From Companilactobacillus huachuanensis (lineage in GTDB: Bacteria > Bacillota > Bacilli > Lactobacillales > Lactobacillaceae): a stretch of 64,000 bases of DNA. Location of the stretch: contig NZ_BJDF01000016.1 of the NCBI RefSeq assembly GCF_005404815.1, positions 1 to 64,000 of the forward strand, written 5' to 3'. Positions 1 through 9,022 of the stretch are shown piece after piece; the stretch's first letter is position 1, and each line of letters opens with the position of its first letter. The notes under the pieces were generated by a model. That model saw only the letters and a program-made list of their open reading frames with translations. It had not been told where the DNA came from and made no database searches. The translations under genes were made by a program, and so were the position numbers.

Positions 1-67
1 GTAAACGACTAACTTGATCATCGGAAAGATTGATGTGTTGTTTAACAGGTCTGATATCTGATTTCAT
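1..67 (-). CDS. 5' end of an unidentified gene cut by the window edge
   Basis: An ATG on the minus strand (65-67) follows a good ribosome-binding site (AAAAGGATA) and opens a frame that runs off the window. The first 22 residues start MKSDIRPVKQHINLSD. That is too little to assign a family. Confidence 0.5.
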   Translation of the reverse strand, partial: MKSDIRPVKQHINLSDDQVSRL

Positions 68-125
68 AAAATATATCCTTTTTTGAATTGATTATATCAG
101 AATATAAAAGTGAGAGCTATACTCC

Positions 126-335
126 ACTAGTTGGAAGAGCTGAGAGTATTCAATTGCAGCGAAAGTGGCGTTATTGCTTCAGCAATTACACCATCGGGCG
201 TTTGAAGACTCGCGGGTTTTGCGAGGCTTCAAACGAGGTCCGAGACCGCTTCCCAGGCTCGGGCCGTTCCGCGCAGCAATTGAATACTATCAGCTCTGGA
301 AACGGCATACTTAACTAAACTCTCAACCTTTAGTT
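126..335 (+). mobile_element. Cloverleaf MITE copy A, left arm missing
   Basis: Forward copy that begins at the conserved CTAGTTGGAAGAGCTGAG and ends with a terminal repeat close to CTTTCAACCTTTAG. The AT-rich left arm and left terminal repeat are absent. All hairpins are present. P1 closes through CAATTGC/GCAATTG. P4 pairs GGTCCGAG with CTCGGGCC, where a T of other copies is replaced by C and pairing is kept. The terminal inverted-repeat hairpin 339-391 follows at once. Confidence 0.85.
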
Positions 336-338
336 AAC

Positions 339-391
339 AAAATGAGTTGTACCACACCTAAGTGATTCTTTAAGTGTAGTACAACTCATTT
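339..391. repeat. ATGAGTTGTA inverted repeat, copy 1 (possible bidirectional terminator)
   Basis: Near-perfect hairpin with arms AAATGAGTTGTA and TACAACTCATTT and an inner CACAC..TTAA pairing. A-rich on one side and T-rich on the other, as in a bidirectional terminator. It lies between cloverleaf copy A and the 3' end of the NlpC/P60 gene. Four more copies occur in this window. Confidence 0.75.
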
Positions 392-518
392 ATGTAATTA
401 CTTATATTTAAATTGGTCAGAAGACCTGACACGACCGACTTTTAACTAAATCAAAGGACGCACCCCGATTGGGATTACCAAGTTCTTTTGATTATATTAT
501 TTCACACCTACTAATTAA

Positions 519-1973
519 TTAGGCAAATACACGTTTAACACCAACAATGTTTCCACGTGATGAATAGATTGAGTGAACTTGGACGGCAAATGGCCATGAT
601 TCAATCATTGTATCTGAGTTTAGTAAAATACCAACGTGCCAAACAACACCAGTTGATGAATCAGCGAAGAAAATCAAATCTCCACGTTGACGATTATTAA
701 AGTTTACACGAGGAAGTCTGTTATCAGCCCAGTAGTCACGACTATTCCATTCATGACCTGGTTGAGCGTGCTGAATATTTGAAATTGGTGATGAATCAAT
801 ACCAGATGCGTAAAGTGCTTGAGTAACCAATCCAGAACAGTCAACACCATATGATGGCATTGAAGCAGCACCTGAGATCCAAGGTTGACCAAGATATTTG
901 TAGGCTTGGTTGATCATAGCTTCAACATGGTCTGAACGAGTGCTTGTAATATTGGTTTGTAATGGAGCAACATATGAGTCGATACCATACCATGTGCTCT
1001 CGACAAATCCCATAGCCTTCCATGTAGCCAAGTTAACAACACCTGTTACAGGAAGACCTTTTCTTGATTGAAGAGCTCTAACACTAGCAGCTACAGAACC
1101 ATCATAGATTGTATGAGCATTAGAATAACCAAAGTATTTTCTTACTAAATATGTCTTAATACCTTCAACACCGTTGTATAGATCATACCCAACAGCACCA
1201 CCTGAAGATTGAATTTGACTGTTATGAATTTGTAACCAACCATTTGGATTTTGATATGCAGCAGCAGTTGTAGCATCGTCACTGTTTAGCCAAACGTTGT
1301 TAGCAATTTGATAGTAAGTCAAACCATTAACTTTATCAGTTTTGTTGTATCTCCAAACAGAATTAGCTGCTTGGTTTGCTTGACCATTTCTAACAAATCC
1401 TTGGTCATTACGTGAAAAGTTAACGGCACCTGATGATTTAACACGAATAACACCATCGGCAGCGTTACCGTATGTCAAAACAACATCTTGGCCGTCGGTG
1501 AATTCGTTGGTAGCAACACGATAGTATGTCTTGCCATTATATTCTAGCTTTTGATCAGTATACCAAGCTGAATTAGGTCCAAGTTGACGATCAGTAATTG
1601 CAGTACCATCTTGTTTGTAAAGCGTTGTTGCTTGATTCTTAGTTGTGGCTACACCCTTTATTTGAGTGATATTTGAAGCTGTAGAGTCAGCCTGTGTATC
1701 AGCATTTTGATCATTAGTACCCGTTGTGGTTGCTTGGTCACTAGTTGTGTCTGCTGTATCAAGTACATTTTCTTGAGCATTGGCTGTATCATCAGTAGCT
1801 GTTGCAGGTGTATCAACTGCTTTTTGATCGTCTGTAGTTGTTACAGCTTGAGTAGCTTGAGAAATTGCTTGATTATTGTTAGTTGTGTCAGCCTTAACAT
1901 TTTGTTGCGTTGTAACAGCCAACATTGTTAGTGCCATACCACAAATAAAAGATAGTTTTGCTTTTTTATTCAT
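519..1973 (-). CDS. Secreted NlpC/P60 peptidoglycan hydrolase with SLAP-type repeats
   Basis: 484 aa. Residues 1-29 are a signal peptide ending in VKADT. About 30-105 is a Thr/Asp/Gln-rich linker. Two SLAP-like repeats follow (about 105-175 and 178-240; the first has ITDRQLGPNSAWYTD and YYRVATNEF). A peptidoglycan-binding-like segment covers about 262-325 (AASVRALQSRKGLPVTG). The C-terminal NlpC/P60 domain has catalytic Cys379 (DCSGL) and His446 (WHVGI). The family cuts D-gamma-Glu-diaminoacid bonds in the wall peptide; here it probably acts outside the membrane in cell separation or turnover. It lies 11 bases after the C39-like gene, so the two are probably cotranscribed. The repeat class and exact bond are inferred. 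Confidence 0.85.
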   Translation of the reverse strand: MNKKAKLSFICGMALTMLAVTTQQNVKADTTNNNQAISQATQAVTTTDDQKAVDTPATATDDTANAQENVLDTADTTSDQATTTGTNDQNADTQADSTASNITQIKGVATTKNQATTLYKQDGTAITDRQLGPNSAWYTDQKLEYNGKTYYRVATNEFTDGQDVVLTYGNAADGVIRVKSSGAVNFSRNDQGFVRNGQANQAANSVWRYNKTDKVNGLTYYQIANNVWLNSDDATTAAAYQNPNGWLQIHNSQIQSSGGAVGYDLYNGVEGIKTYLVRKYFGYSNAHTIYDGSVAASVRALQSRKGLPVTGVVNLATWKAMGFVESTWYGIDSYVAPLQTNITSTRSDHVEAMINQAYKYLGQPWISGAASMPSYGVDCSGLVTQALYASGIDSSPISNIQHAQPGHEWNSRDYWADNRLPRVNFNNRQRGDLIFFADSSTGVVWHVGILLNSDTMIESWPFAVQVHSIYSSRGNIVGVKRVFA

Positions 1974-1984
1974 CTGTTTATCCC

Positions 1985-3205
1985 CTAATAACTTATTGCA
2001 CGTCTATTTTGCGTGTTCCAATTGTTAATAAATTGATTAATCCCCATTTGAAGTGTCTGATCGGTCCAACAGTCATTGTAATAAACATAATTTGGATCGT
2101 ATCCTGTGACAACCAAAGCGTGGTATGGGAAACCATACAATGTATGCCATGTTACAACTGGATGGCCAATATCAATTTGATACTTGATTGCATCGAAATT
2201 TTGACCTGTTAAATCTTTAGCCGTTCCCGCATATTTTTCAACTAGATTCATCAAGGCTGATGGAAAAATTGTGATACCCGTTTGATCCCATGGTTGACCA
2301 ATGTAACCATAACTAGGATTGCTACTACGTGGCATTTCACGGGCCATTTGCATCTTATTAACTTTGGCACCAGCATACTGAAGCATCATCGTTACGGCAG
2401 TAATTTCACAGCCATTTGGTAATTCAGGACGTTGTGCAATCAAAGGTACACCAGAAATCCATTTGGAATCCTTGTATTGACCGTTATTAATAACGACATA
2501 ATCTTGTGGAACCCAAGTATCATTACCGATTTCATACCATTCTTTGCCGTTAACTTTGGCATAATTGCTTACTTTCCACGTACTACCCGTGGGCACATTG
2601 TTACCTTGATAAGTAGCTTTGTTACCATAGTGTAAGAATGTGTGAGCATTGGACCCCTTTTGGTAAACGACCGTTGCATTACCTTGGTAGGATTGAACAT
2701 ATGATGTAAATGTTCCATTATTGCCATTAGCAAATTCATCCGTAGCAACCCGGTAATAATTATTACCATCACTCATCGTCATATGAGTATCTGTATACCA
2801 AGCGGTATTTGGACCCAAAGCACGATCAGTTATTTGTGAACCATCGGCACGATGTAAATATGTCAATTGACCTCCAACATTGTACACACCATCAACAGGT
2901 TGTGATTGTACTTGTGATGGGTTAGCAGTAGTATCGTTAGATGTTTGAAAATCCCGTATCTGTGTTTGCGTAGTAGTTTGAACTGGTTCCTGTTCCCCTT
3001 TTGATTCATCAGTTGTTGCTGTTGCAGCATCCGACGTTTTATCTGTAGCTGGTTCGGTCGCTTCTTTATCAGCAGTTGTCGCGATACTTTGGCTAACGGT
3101 TGATTCATCATTGTTAATTACAGTGTCAGCTTTAACAATATTTGTTGAAAGCAGACAACTGGACGCAAATAAAGTTGCATAAAATAGTTTCCTTTTTAAC
3201 CCCAT
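1985..3205 (-). CDS. Secreted C39-like cysteine peptidase with SLAP-type repeats
   Basis: 406 aa. Signal peptide of about 27 residues (MGLKRKLFYATLFASS...VKADT), an acidic Thr/Gln-rich linker to about 95, then repeats very like those of the next gene (ITDRALGPNTAWYTD, YYRVATDEF). The C-terminal half is a Peptidase_C39_2-type domain with likely catalytic Cys266 in NGCEIT, His362 in YHALVVTGYD and an Asn/Asp pair at about 377-378. Many such proteins occur in lactobacilli and their substrates are mostly unknown. The shared signal, linker and repeat design with the NlpC/P60 neighbour suggests both dock on the same wall polymer. Ribosome-binding site GAAGGG precedes the ATG. Confidence 0.8.
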   Translation of the reverse strand: MGLKRKLFYATLFASSCLLSTNIVKADTVINNDESTVSQSIATTADKEATEPATDKTSDAATATTDESKGEQEPVQTTTQTQIRDFQTSNDTTANPSQVQSQPVDGVYNVGGQLTYLHRADGSQITDRALGPNTAWYTDTHMTMSDGNNYYRVATDEFANGNNGTFTSYVQSYQGNATVVYQKGSNAHTFLHYGNKATYQGNNVPTGSTWKVSNYAKVNGKEWYEIGNDTWVPQDYVVINNGQYKDSKWISGVPLIAQRPELPNGCEITAVTMMLQYAGAKVNKMQMAREMPRSSNPSYGYIGQPWDQTGITIFPSALMNLVEKYAGTAKDLTGQNFDAIKYQIDIGHPVVTWHTLYGFPYHALVVTGYDPNYVYYNDCWTDQTLQMGINQFINNWNTQNRRAISY

Positions 3206-3604
3206 ATATTTTTACCCTTCATTTTAAAAATAAAAATAGATACTTTACTTATCGAAATGACCCTATGACATTTGGAATAAGAGATTATATCAGTAAATTT
3301 TTTATTTCCATGCAATGGCTTTTATAAATATTTTAATACAATAAGTATACCATCAGAATAATAAAAAAAAGAACAGCATCCGTTAAAAATCGGAAGTATT
3401 CCTAATTTTATGATTTTATTTTCTAACAATCATTTACAATCCATATTATGTGACTATTTGTTGATATTTATAATAATTCAGGTATAATTTTGTTTTTGTT
3501 TTGTTGTTTAAGATATATGTTTTCGTAAAACATATATCTTAATATTCGATGTTTATATTCAGTTAAGGTTACATAAGATATTTTTATTGAAGCTGAGAGT
3601 ACAA
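3206..3604. other. AT-rich intergenic region upstream of the wall-hydrolase pair
   Basis: About 400 bases without a credible gene. On the minus strand a TATAAT-like box (3284-3289) could serve the C39-like gene, but no good -35 lies at standard spacing. A small inverted repeat ATATATGTTTTCG..AAAACATATAT is visible near 3510-3538. Confidence 0.4.
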
Positions 3605-3646
3605 AAAATAGGAGTTGATAATTTTACGATTATCAACTCCTATTTT
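3605..3646. terminator. Bidirectional terminator after pepT
   Basis: Perfect 18-bp hairpin (AAAATAGGAGTTGATAAT and its complement) around a 6-base loop, with A-run and T-run flanks. It lies just past the pepT stop codon and is usable in both directions. Confidence 0.85.
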
Positions 3647-3660
3647 CCAAATTTTTAATA

Positions 3661-4905
3661 TTATTTCTTTTGACTATTTAATCTAATAATTTCAAGAACG
3701 ACATCAACGGCTTTTTCCATAGCTTCTTCAGAAACATATTCAAAGCGTCCGTGCATATTCTCTCCACCAGCAAATAAGTTTGGTGTTGGCAAGCCCATAA
3801 ATGAAATTGTTGATCCATCAGTACCACCACGAACTGGTGCCTCATCTGGTTCAATATTCAAGTTCTTCATGGCTTCTTCAGCAATTCTAACAACATCCAT
3901 GTGATCTTTCATAATATCATACATGTTGTAATATTGATCTTTCATATCAATCTTAACAGTACCCTCACCGTGCTTTTCGTTCAGAGCCTTTACGATCTCA
4001 GTAATTTTATTCTTACGAGCCTCGAGACCATCACGCTTGAAATCACGAATGATATAAGACATGTCAGTATGATCAATTGTACCTTGTTCATCGCACAAGA
4101 GATAGAATCCTTGATCACCCTCAGTCATTTCCGGAACTTCATCTGCTGGTAACATGCTTTGGAATTCACTAGCAATCAACATTGAGTTGACCATGATACC
4201 CTTGGCACCTGAAGGATGAACATCCTTACCAGTAATGTGAACTTTCAAACCAGCAGCACTGAATGTTTCAAATTCAAGTTGTCCAACAGGACCACCATCA
4301 ACTGTATAAGCAAAGTCAGCACCAAAATCTTTCACATCAAAGTGGTCAGCACCTGTACCAATTTCCTCATCTGGTCCAAAGCCAATCTTAACTTTGCCAT
4401 GTTTGATTTCTGGATGATTGATTAAGTATTCCATCGCAGTCATGATCTCAGATACACCTGATTTATCATCTGAACCTAAAAGAGTGTCACCACTAGTAGT
4501 GATAAGTGTTTGACCAGCATAATTCTTCAATGAAGCAAAGACTGCTGGGTCGAGTGTATACTTACCTGCCTCATCAAGCTTAATAACACTCTTGCCATCG
4601 TAATTTTCAACGATTTTTGGTTTAATATTCTCTGAGTTAAAATCAGCAGTATCAACGTGAGAAAGCAATCCCAAAACTGGAACATCATAATCAATATTTG
4701 AAGGTAATTCAGCGGTCAAATATGAATCGACTTTGCGAATCTTAACATCGTTCATACCAATTTCCATCAATTCCTCAGCTAACTTCTTGAGAAACTCTGT
4801 TTGTCTCTCAGTTGAAGGAATTGTCGTGGAGTTTTCGTCCGAACGAGTATTTTGCTTTGCATATTCCAAAAAACGTGGAATCAATTTTTCATATTTTATT
4901 GCCAT
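3661..4905 (-). CDS. pepT: Peptidase T (tripeptidase)
   Basis: 414 aa, the normal length for the M20B zinc aminotripeptidases, which release the N-terminal residue of tripeptides in the cytoplasm. Metal and catalytic motifs are in place: SHVDTAD (His83, Asp85), GSDDKSG (146-147), PDEEIGTG (Glu180/181), and a late MHGRFE histidine. In lactic acid bacteria this enzyme finishes digestion of imported peptides. It is followed by a strong terminator. The Nif3-like gene ends 13 bases upstream, so it may be the last gene of that unit. Confidence 0.95.
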   Translation of the reverse strand: MAIKYEKLIPRFLEYAKQNTRSDENSTTIPSTERQTEFLKKLAEELMEIGMNDVKIRKVDSYLTAELPSNIDYDVPVLGLLSHVDTADFNSENIKPKIVENYDGKSVIKLDEAGKYTLDPAVFASLKNYAGQTLITTSGDTLLGSDDKSGVSEIMTAMEYLINHPEIKHGKVKIGFGPDEEIGTGADHFDVKDFGADFAYTVDGGPVGQLEFETFSAAGLKVHITGKDVHPSGAKGIMVNSMLIASEFQSMLPADEVPEMTEGDQGFYLLCDEQGTIDHTDMSYIIRDFKRDGLEARKNKITEIVKALNEKHGEGTVKIDMKDQYYNMYDIMKDHMDVVRIAEEAMKNLNIEPDEAPVRGGTDGSTISFMGLPTPNLFAGGENMHGRFEYVSEEAMEKAVDVVLEIIRLNSQKK

Positions 4906-4918
4906 TTTTATACGCTCC

Positions 4919-5710
4919 CTATAAAAAATTATATGGTTCTGTATCCACCTCTGATTGTACTATATCTAATTCCAATTTATTAGACCTTTTCCAATCATTT
5001 AGGATATTTGCCATTTCTTTAATAAAGATTGCTTCAATATGATGTCCTGGATCAATCACATTCAACCCGTTAGCCATCATATCGTGTGCTGTGTGGTAAT
5101 AAACATCGCCTGTAATAAAAGTATCGGCACCAGCTTTTAAAACCTCTGGATAGAATTTACCGGCGTCTCCTCCGATAATAGCGACTTTGTGAACCTTTTG
5201 ACCTAAGTCTGATTTAACATAACGTAAATTTTGGACATGATATGCATCACGAACCATCTTGGCAAAATCCACTAAATCCATTGGTTTCTCAGTTTCACCC
5301 ATTCGACCAATCGAATAGTCATCATTTTCATCTAAGAAACGGACATTTTGAAGACCAAGTTCTTCCATTAACCAATCGTTCATCCCACCATGTGCCTTGT
5401 CTAGATTAGTATGACTAGCGTAGACAGAAATGTTATGTGATAACAAATCACGATACATTTGATTTTGTGGTGAAGCCAAATCTAAATTATGAGCAGCATT
5501 AAACATCACTGGATGGTGTGCCACGATTAAATCAACCTTCTTATCGATGGCCTCTGCCACAACACTGGGACGAACATCAAGAGTTGTCATAACACGATTG
5601 ACCGTCTGTTCTTTGTCGCCAAGTTGAAAACCAGTAGGATCGCCATCCATCTTAATTGATAATGGGGCAAATTCTTCTATTTTATTAATAATATCCTGAA
5701 CTTTAACCAT
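4919..5710 (-). CDS. Nif3-like dinuclear metal centre protein (YqfO family)
   Basis: 263 aa, the short form without the inserted PII-like domain of the longer Bacillus version. Conserved features include VAHHPVMF (His65/His66), GGDAGKF, ITGDVYYH and GHHIEAIF, which hold the metal pair in this family. The biochemical role is unsettled; it is usually annotated as a GTP cyclohydrolase I type 2 homologue. Its start overlaps the trmK stop by one base, the usual Firmicutes arrangement, so translation is probably coupled. Confidence 0.9.
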   Translation of the reverse strand: MVKVQDIINKIEEFAPLSIKMDGDPTGFQLGDKEQTVNRVMTTLDVRPSVVAEAIDKKVDLIVAHHPVMFNAAHNLDLASPQNQMYRDLLSHNISVYASHTNLDKAHGGMNDWLMEELGLQNVRFLDENDDYSIGRMGETEKPMDLVDFAKMVRDAYHVQNLRYVKSDLGQKVHKVAIIGGDAGKFYPEVLKAGADTFITGDVYYHTAHDMMANGLNVIDPGHHIEAIFIKEMANILNDWKRSNKLELDIVQSEVDTEPYNFL

Positions 5711-6399
5711 TAGATAATCTCCTCAATATATTTAATATATTGGTTCATTACATCAATTTTTTCTTGATCAATCTTTTTAGCGTGTTTCATATTAGCGACT
5801 GCTTTATGGTAACCGTTTAATTTATGCTGCCACTTAGCAATAAAAGTTGGTGTCTTTTTCTGCATCAAGATGGGTCCCATCAAAAATTCTGCTTCGTTCA
5901 AGACGACAGGTGCAGTGACTTTTTGGGCTTTGATAATTTCGTAAACGTGATGATCTTCTTCGACAATATCTTCATCAACAATTGCAAAGTTATTTTCAAC
6001 CAACCAGTGACGTACAAGCGGTTCACCGATATTAGGTTGTAATACTAAAGTTTTTACATTCGATAATTGCTCAGAAGTTGCTCGGGTCAAAATACTTTGA
6101 ATCAGAATTCCACCCATACCGGCAATCACTACTGTATCAATTAAATCATTAGCTTTGATAACGGCTAGACCGTCACCCAAACGAACGTCGATTTTGTCAC
6201 TAAGGCCAAACTTTTCAACATCTTCTTTAGAACGCGACATTGGTCCTGGGGCAACTTCACCAGCAATAGCATAATCAGCCATTTTTTCTTCAAGTAACTC
6301 CACTGGTAAATAGGCGTGATCTGATCCAATATCAGCCACTCTTGTATGTTTATCAACCATTTGGTAAACGGCTTGTAATCTCTTTGAAAGTAAAGTCAC
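5710..6399 (-). CDS. trmK: tRNA (adenine-22-N1)-methyltransferase
   Basis: 229 aa. Residues about 21-33 (RVADIGSDHAYLP) form the SAM-binding loop and VVIAGMGG is the second Rossmann strand. The family methylates N1 of A22 in the D-arm of tRNAs. The C-terminal 60 residues are helical, as in B. subtilis TrmK (YqfN). In many Firmicutes trmK directly follows rpoD; here cfa sits between them. Confidence 0.93.
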   Translation of the reverse strand: MTLLSKRLQAVYQMVDKHTRVADIGSDHAYLPVELLEEKMADYAIAGEVAPGPMSRSKEDVEKFGLSDKIDVRLGDGLAVIKANDLIDTVVIAGMGGILIQSILTRATSEQLSNVKTLVLQPNIGEPLVRHWLVENNFAIVDEDIVEEDHHVYEIIKAQKVTAPVVLNEAEFLMGPILMQKKTPTFIAKWQHKLNGYHKAVANMKHAKKIDQEKIDVMNQYIKYIEEII

Positions 6400-6407
6400 T
6401 TTAACCT

Positions 6408-7604
6408 CTATTCTGCAGTCTTTTTGTCTAAGTCTGTCATGTATTCACGTGTCATTGGCATAGCAGTACCACTAGGTCCATTCGTTAATAAGAACTGGAT
6501 AACATCAATGTTACCACTTTCAAATGAGGCCGCACAGGCTTGAAGATACATGTCCCACATACGAACAAATCTTTCACCGTACATTTCATCAACTTGATCT
6601 TTAACTTTGTTGAAGTTACGATCCCAAATTTCCACGGTCTTTTGGTAGTGACGACGTAATGGCTCTAGGTCATCAATCTGGAGACCAGCATCTAAGATAT
6701 GACCAACATTTTCTTTAACATCAGGAATGTAGCCACCTGGGAAGATATATTTAACTAGCCAAGCATCCACGCCGACACCATAATGTTGACCAGTAATACC
6801 ATGGATCAAAGCATTCCCGTCAGGTTTCAAAAGTTTCTTGACCATTTCGAAGTAACCAGGCAAGTTTTCCTTACCAACGTGTTCGAACATACCTACGGAA
6901 ACGACATGATCAAATTTTTCGTTAACCTCACGATAATCCTCGAGCATAACTTCCATTTGATCACTGAGATTCTCATCTTGAATTTTCTGATTAACAAAGT
7001 CGTACTGTTCTTGACTAAGAGTAACACCCTTAGCCTTCAATCCATATTCTTTTGCTGCAGTGAACATCATTGTTCCCCAACCGCAACCGATATCAAGGAT
7101 TGTTTCACCCGGTTTAGTATTCAACTTATTCAAAATATGGTGCACCTTGTTCATCTGTGCTTGTTCCAAAGTGTCTTCTGGTGTGCGGAAATAGGCACAT
7201 GAGTAAGTCATGGTATCATCAAGCCATAATTTGTAAAAATCATTACCGATATCATAGTGTTCTTGAATTTCTTTTTTATTTCCTTCTTCAGTGTGACTGA
7301 ACTTAGGAATGTATTTCTTCAGCTTTAAACTGGACATGAAACTATCCGATTGTGTATAAGCAGAAGTAATCAATTTTTGAATTGAACCGTCAATTTCAAT
7401 CTTTTTGTCCATATAGGCTTCACCTAATGTCAAAGTAGCATGCTTAACAACTTCAGAAATTGGAACCTTTTCATTAAACTTGATAGTTATATCAGATTTC
7501 CCCTCTGGTCCATAACTATTTTCTTTGCCATCCCAATAAACCACTTTAATAGGAATAGTAAAGGAACGTGAAAATATTTCATCATAAATCTTTTTATCTA
7601 ACAT
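6408..7604 (-). CDS. cfa: Cyclopropane-fatty-acid-phospholipid synthase
   Basis: 398 aa. The N-terminal lipid-binding part carries [20 protein letters not shown] (about 117-135) and the SAM site [12 protein letters not shown] (169-180). The enzyme adds a methylene bridge across double bonds of membrane lipid acyl chains, using SAM, and is linked to acid and stationary-phase stress in lactobacilli. It stands 8 bases before trmK, so read-through is likely. A 280-base AT-rich gap with the rpoD terminator lies upstream and must contain its promoter. Confidence 0.93.
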   Translation of the reverse strand: MLDKKIYDEIFSRSFTIPIKVVYWDGKENSYGPEGKSDITIKFNEKVPISEVVKHATLTLGEAYMDKKIEIDGSIQKLITSAYTQSDSFMSSLKLKKYIPKFSHTEEGNKKEIQEHYDIGNDFYKLWLDDTMTYSCAYFRTPEDTLEQAQMNKVHHILNKLNTKPGETILDIGCGWGTMMFTAAKEYGLKAKGVTLSQEQYDFVNQKIQDENLSDQMEVMLEDYREVNEKFDHVVSVGMFEHVGKENLPGYFEMVKKLLKPDGNALIHGITGQHYGVGVDAWLVKYIFPGGYIPDVKENVGHILDAGLQIDDLEPLRRHYQKTVEIWDRNFNKVKDQVDEMYGERFVRMWDMYLQACAASFESGNIDVIQFLLTNGPSGTAMPMTREYMTDLDKKTAE

Positions 7605-7841
7605 AACAAACCTCCAAAAAATAGATATATTAATTGTAAATCAAATCTTGAAAGAATATAAACTAAAAGTGCTATTTTTTCAGAAACATATTTACTAAAA
7701 CGTCTCTTTTATCAAATGTTCTCTATCATGTTATTTATCTGTCCCCATCATTAATTAATTAGATAATTATAAGAATTTTGATTTTCAATAATAAAAAATG
7801 AAAATTTACGTCACTTTGAGGCAGAATATTTAGAAAAACAA

Positions 7842-7868
7842 AAAGGCCACCATAATGGCAGTCTTTTA
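7842..7868 (-). terminator. Terminator after rpoD
   Basis: On the minus strand GACTGCCATTATGGTGGC can form a short GC stem with a T-rich tail, 17 bases after the rpoD stop. It closes the dnaG-rpoD transcript. Confidence 0.65.
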
Positions 7869-7884
7869 AAATAAACAAATTTTA

Positions 7885-9000
7885 TTATTCAAGGAAATCC
7901 TTAAGTTGTTTTGATCTTGAAGGATGACGCAATTTTCTTAATGCTTTGGCTTCAATTTGACGAATTCTTTCACGCGTAACACCGAACACTTTACCAACTT
8001 CTTCAAGTGTTCTTGTGCGGCCATCATCCAAACCGAAACGAAGACGCAGAACATTTTCTTCACGGTCTGTCAAAGTATCAAGCACATTTTCCAATTGTTC
8101 CTTCAATAACTCATATGATGCGTGGTCTTCAGGACTAGTTGCATCAGAATCTTCAATGAAGTCACCCAAATGAGAGTCATCTTCTTCACCAATAGGTGTT
8201 TCCAATGAAACTGGTTCTTGAGCAATCTTCAAGATATCACGAACTTTACCAGTTGGCATATCCATTTCAGCACCGATTTCTTCAGGAAGTGGTTCCCGAC
8301 CTAGATCTTGAAGTAATTGACGTTGAATTCTGATCAATTTGTTGATAGTTTCAACCATATGAACAGGAATACGGATAGTTCTAGCTTGGTCAGCAATAGC
8401 ACGAGTAATGGCCTGTCTGATCCACCAGGTTGCATAAGTTGAGAACTTAAATCCTAGACGGTAATCAAATTTTTCAACAGCCTTCATTAGACCCATGTTA
8501 CCTTCTTGAATCAAATCCAAGAATTGCATACCACGTCCAACATAACGTTTAGCAATTGAAACAACCAAACGCAAGTTAGCTTCAGCAAGTTCTTGTTTAG
8601 CCACTTCATCACCTTGTTCAATCTTCAAAGCAAGGTCAACTTCTTGTTGGGCATTCAACAATGGAACACGACCAATTTCCTTTAAATACATACGAACTGG
8701 ATCATTAACTTTAATATCAGTTGGTGAGGTAGTTTCTTTCTTAGTCTTGGTAGCTTCCTTCTTTTCCTTTAGAAGCGCAAGTTTACTAGGATTACCCTTT
8801 TCGTCAACAACACCAATACCGACATCTTCAAGTTCACTAACAAAGTTAGTTAAGGCATCGCCCTTAAGTTTATAAGGTTTGATGATTTTTTCTTGCAAAT
8901 CATCTTCGGTGATCTTACCTGTTTTCTTAAGGTCTTTAATAAGCTTCTTTGTTGCTGCTTTTAATTCTTTTGATACTGCTGGTTTTTTTGCTGTAGCCAT
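7885..9000 (-). CDS. rpoD: RNA polymerase primary sigma factor (sigma A / RpoD)
   Basis: 371 aa, typical of Firmicutes sigma-A without the long E. coli non-conserved region. A Lys/Thr-rich region 1.1 is followed by region 1.2 ([16 protein letters not shown]), region 2 ([17 protein letters not shown] and [10 protein letters not shown] for -10 recognition), region 3, and region 4 ([19 protein letters not shown]) for -35 recognition. It lies 22 bases after dnaG in the macromolecular-synthesis operon. Confidence 0.98.
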   Translation of the reverse strand: MATAKKPAVSKELKAATKKLIKDLKKTGKITEDDLQEKIIKPYKLKGDALTNFVSELEDVGIGVVDEKGNPSKLALLKEKKEATKTKKETTSPTDIKVNDPVRMYLKEIGRVPLLNAQQEVDLALKIEQGDEVAKQELAEANLRLVVSIAKRYVGRGMQFLDLIQEGNMGLMKAVEKFDYRLGFKFSTYATWWIRQAITRAIADQARTIRIPVHMVETINKLIRIQRQLLQDLGREPLPEEIGAEMDMPTGKVRDILKIAQEPVSLETPIGEEDDSHLGDFIEDSDATSPEDHASYELLKEQLENVLDTLTDREENVLRLRFGLDDGRTRTLEEVGKVFGVTRERIRQIEAKALRKLRHPSRSKQLKDFLE

Positions 9001-9022
9001 ATATATTTTTCCTCCAGTATGC

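Noticed and set aside
233-262. Resemblance of GGTTCGAGACC in the element to a tRNA T-arm
   Set aside because: In the fold supported by covariation the TTCGAG bases are in the P4 stem, not in a loop, and there is no acceptor or anticodon arm. Not a tRNA.
88-318. 76-codon plus-strand frame, and similar frames at 20363-20569, 42866-43075, 43431-43646, 45187-45474 and 48840-49079
   Set aside because: They lie inside cloverleaf element copies, follow the element's stems, change frame between copies with small deletions, and lack ribosome-binding sites. Likely to be misannotated as hypothetical proteins elsewhere.
7605-7841. Possible RNA element upstream of cfa
   Set aside because: AT-rich with only short scattered inverted repeats; nothing stable or conserved that I could support.
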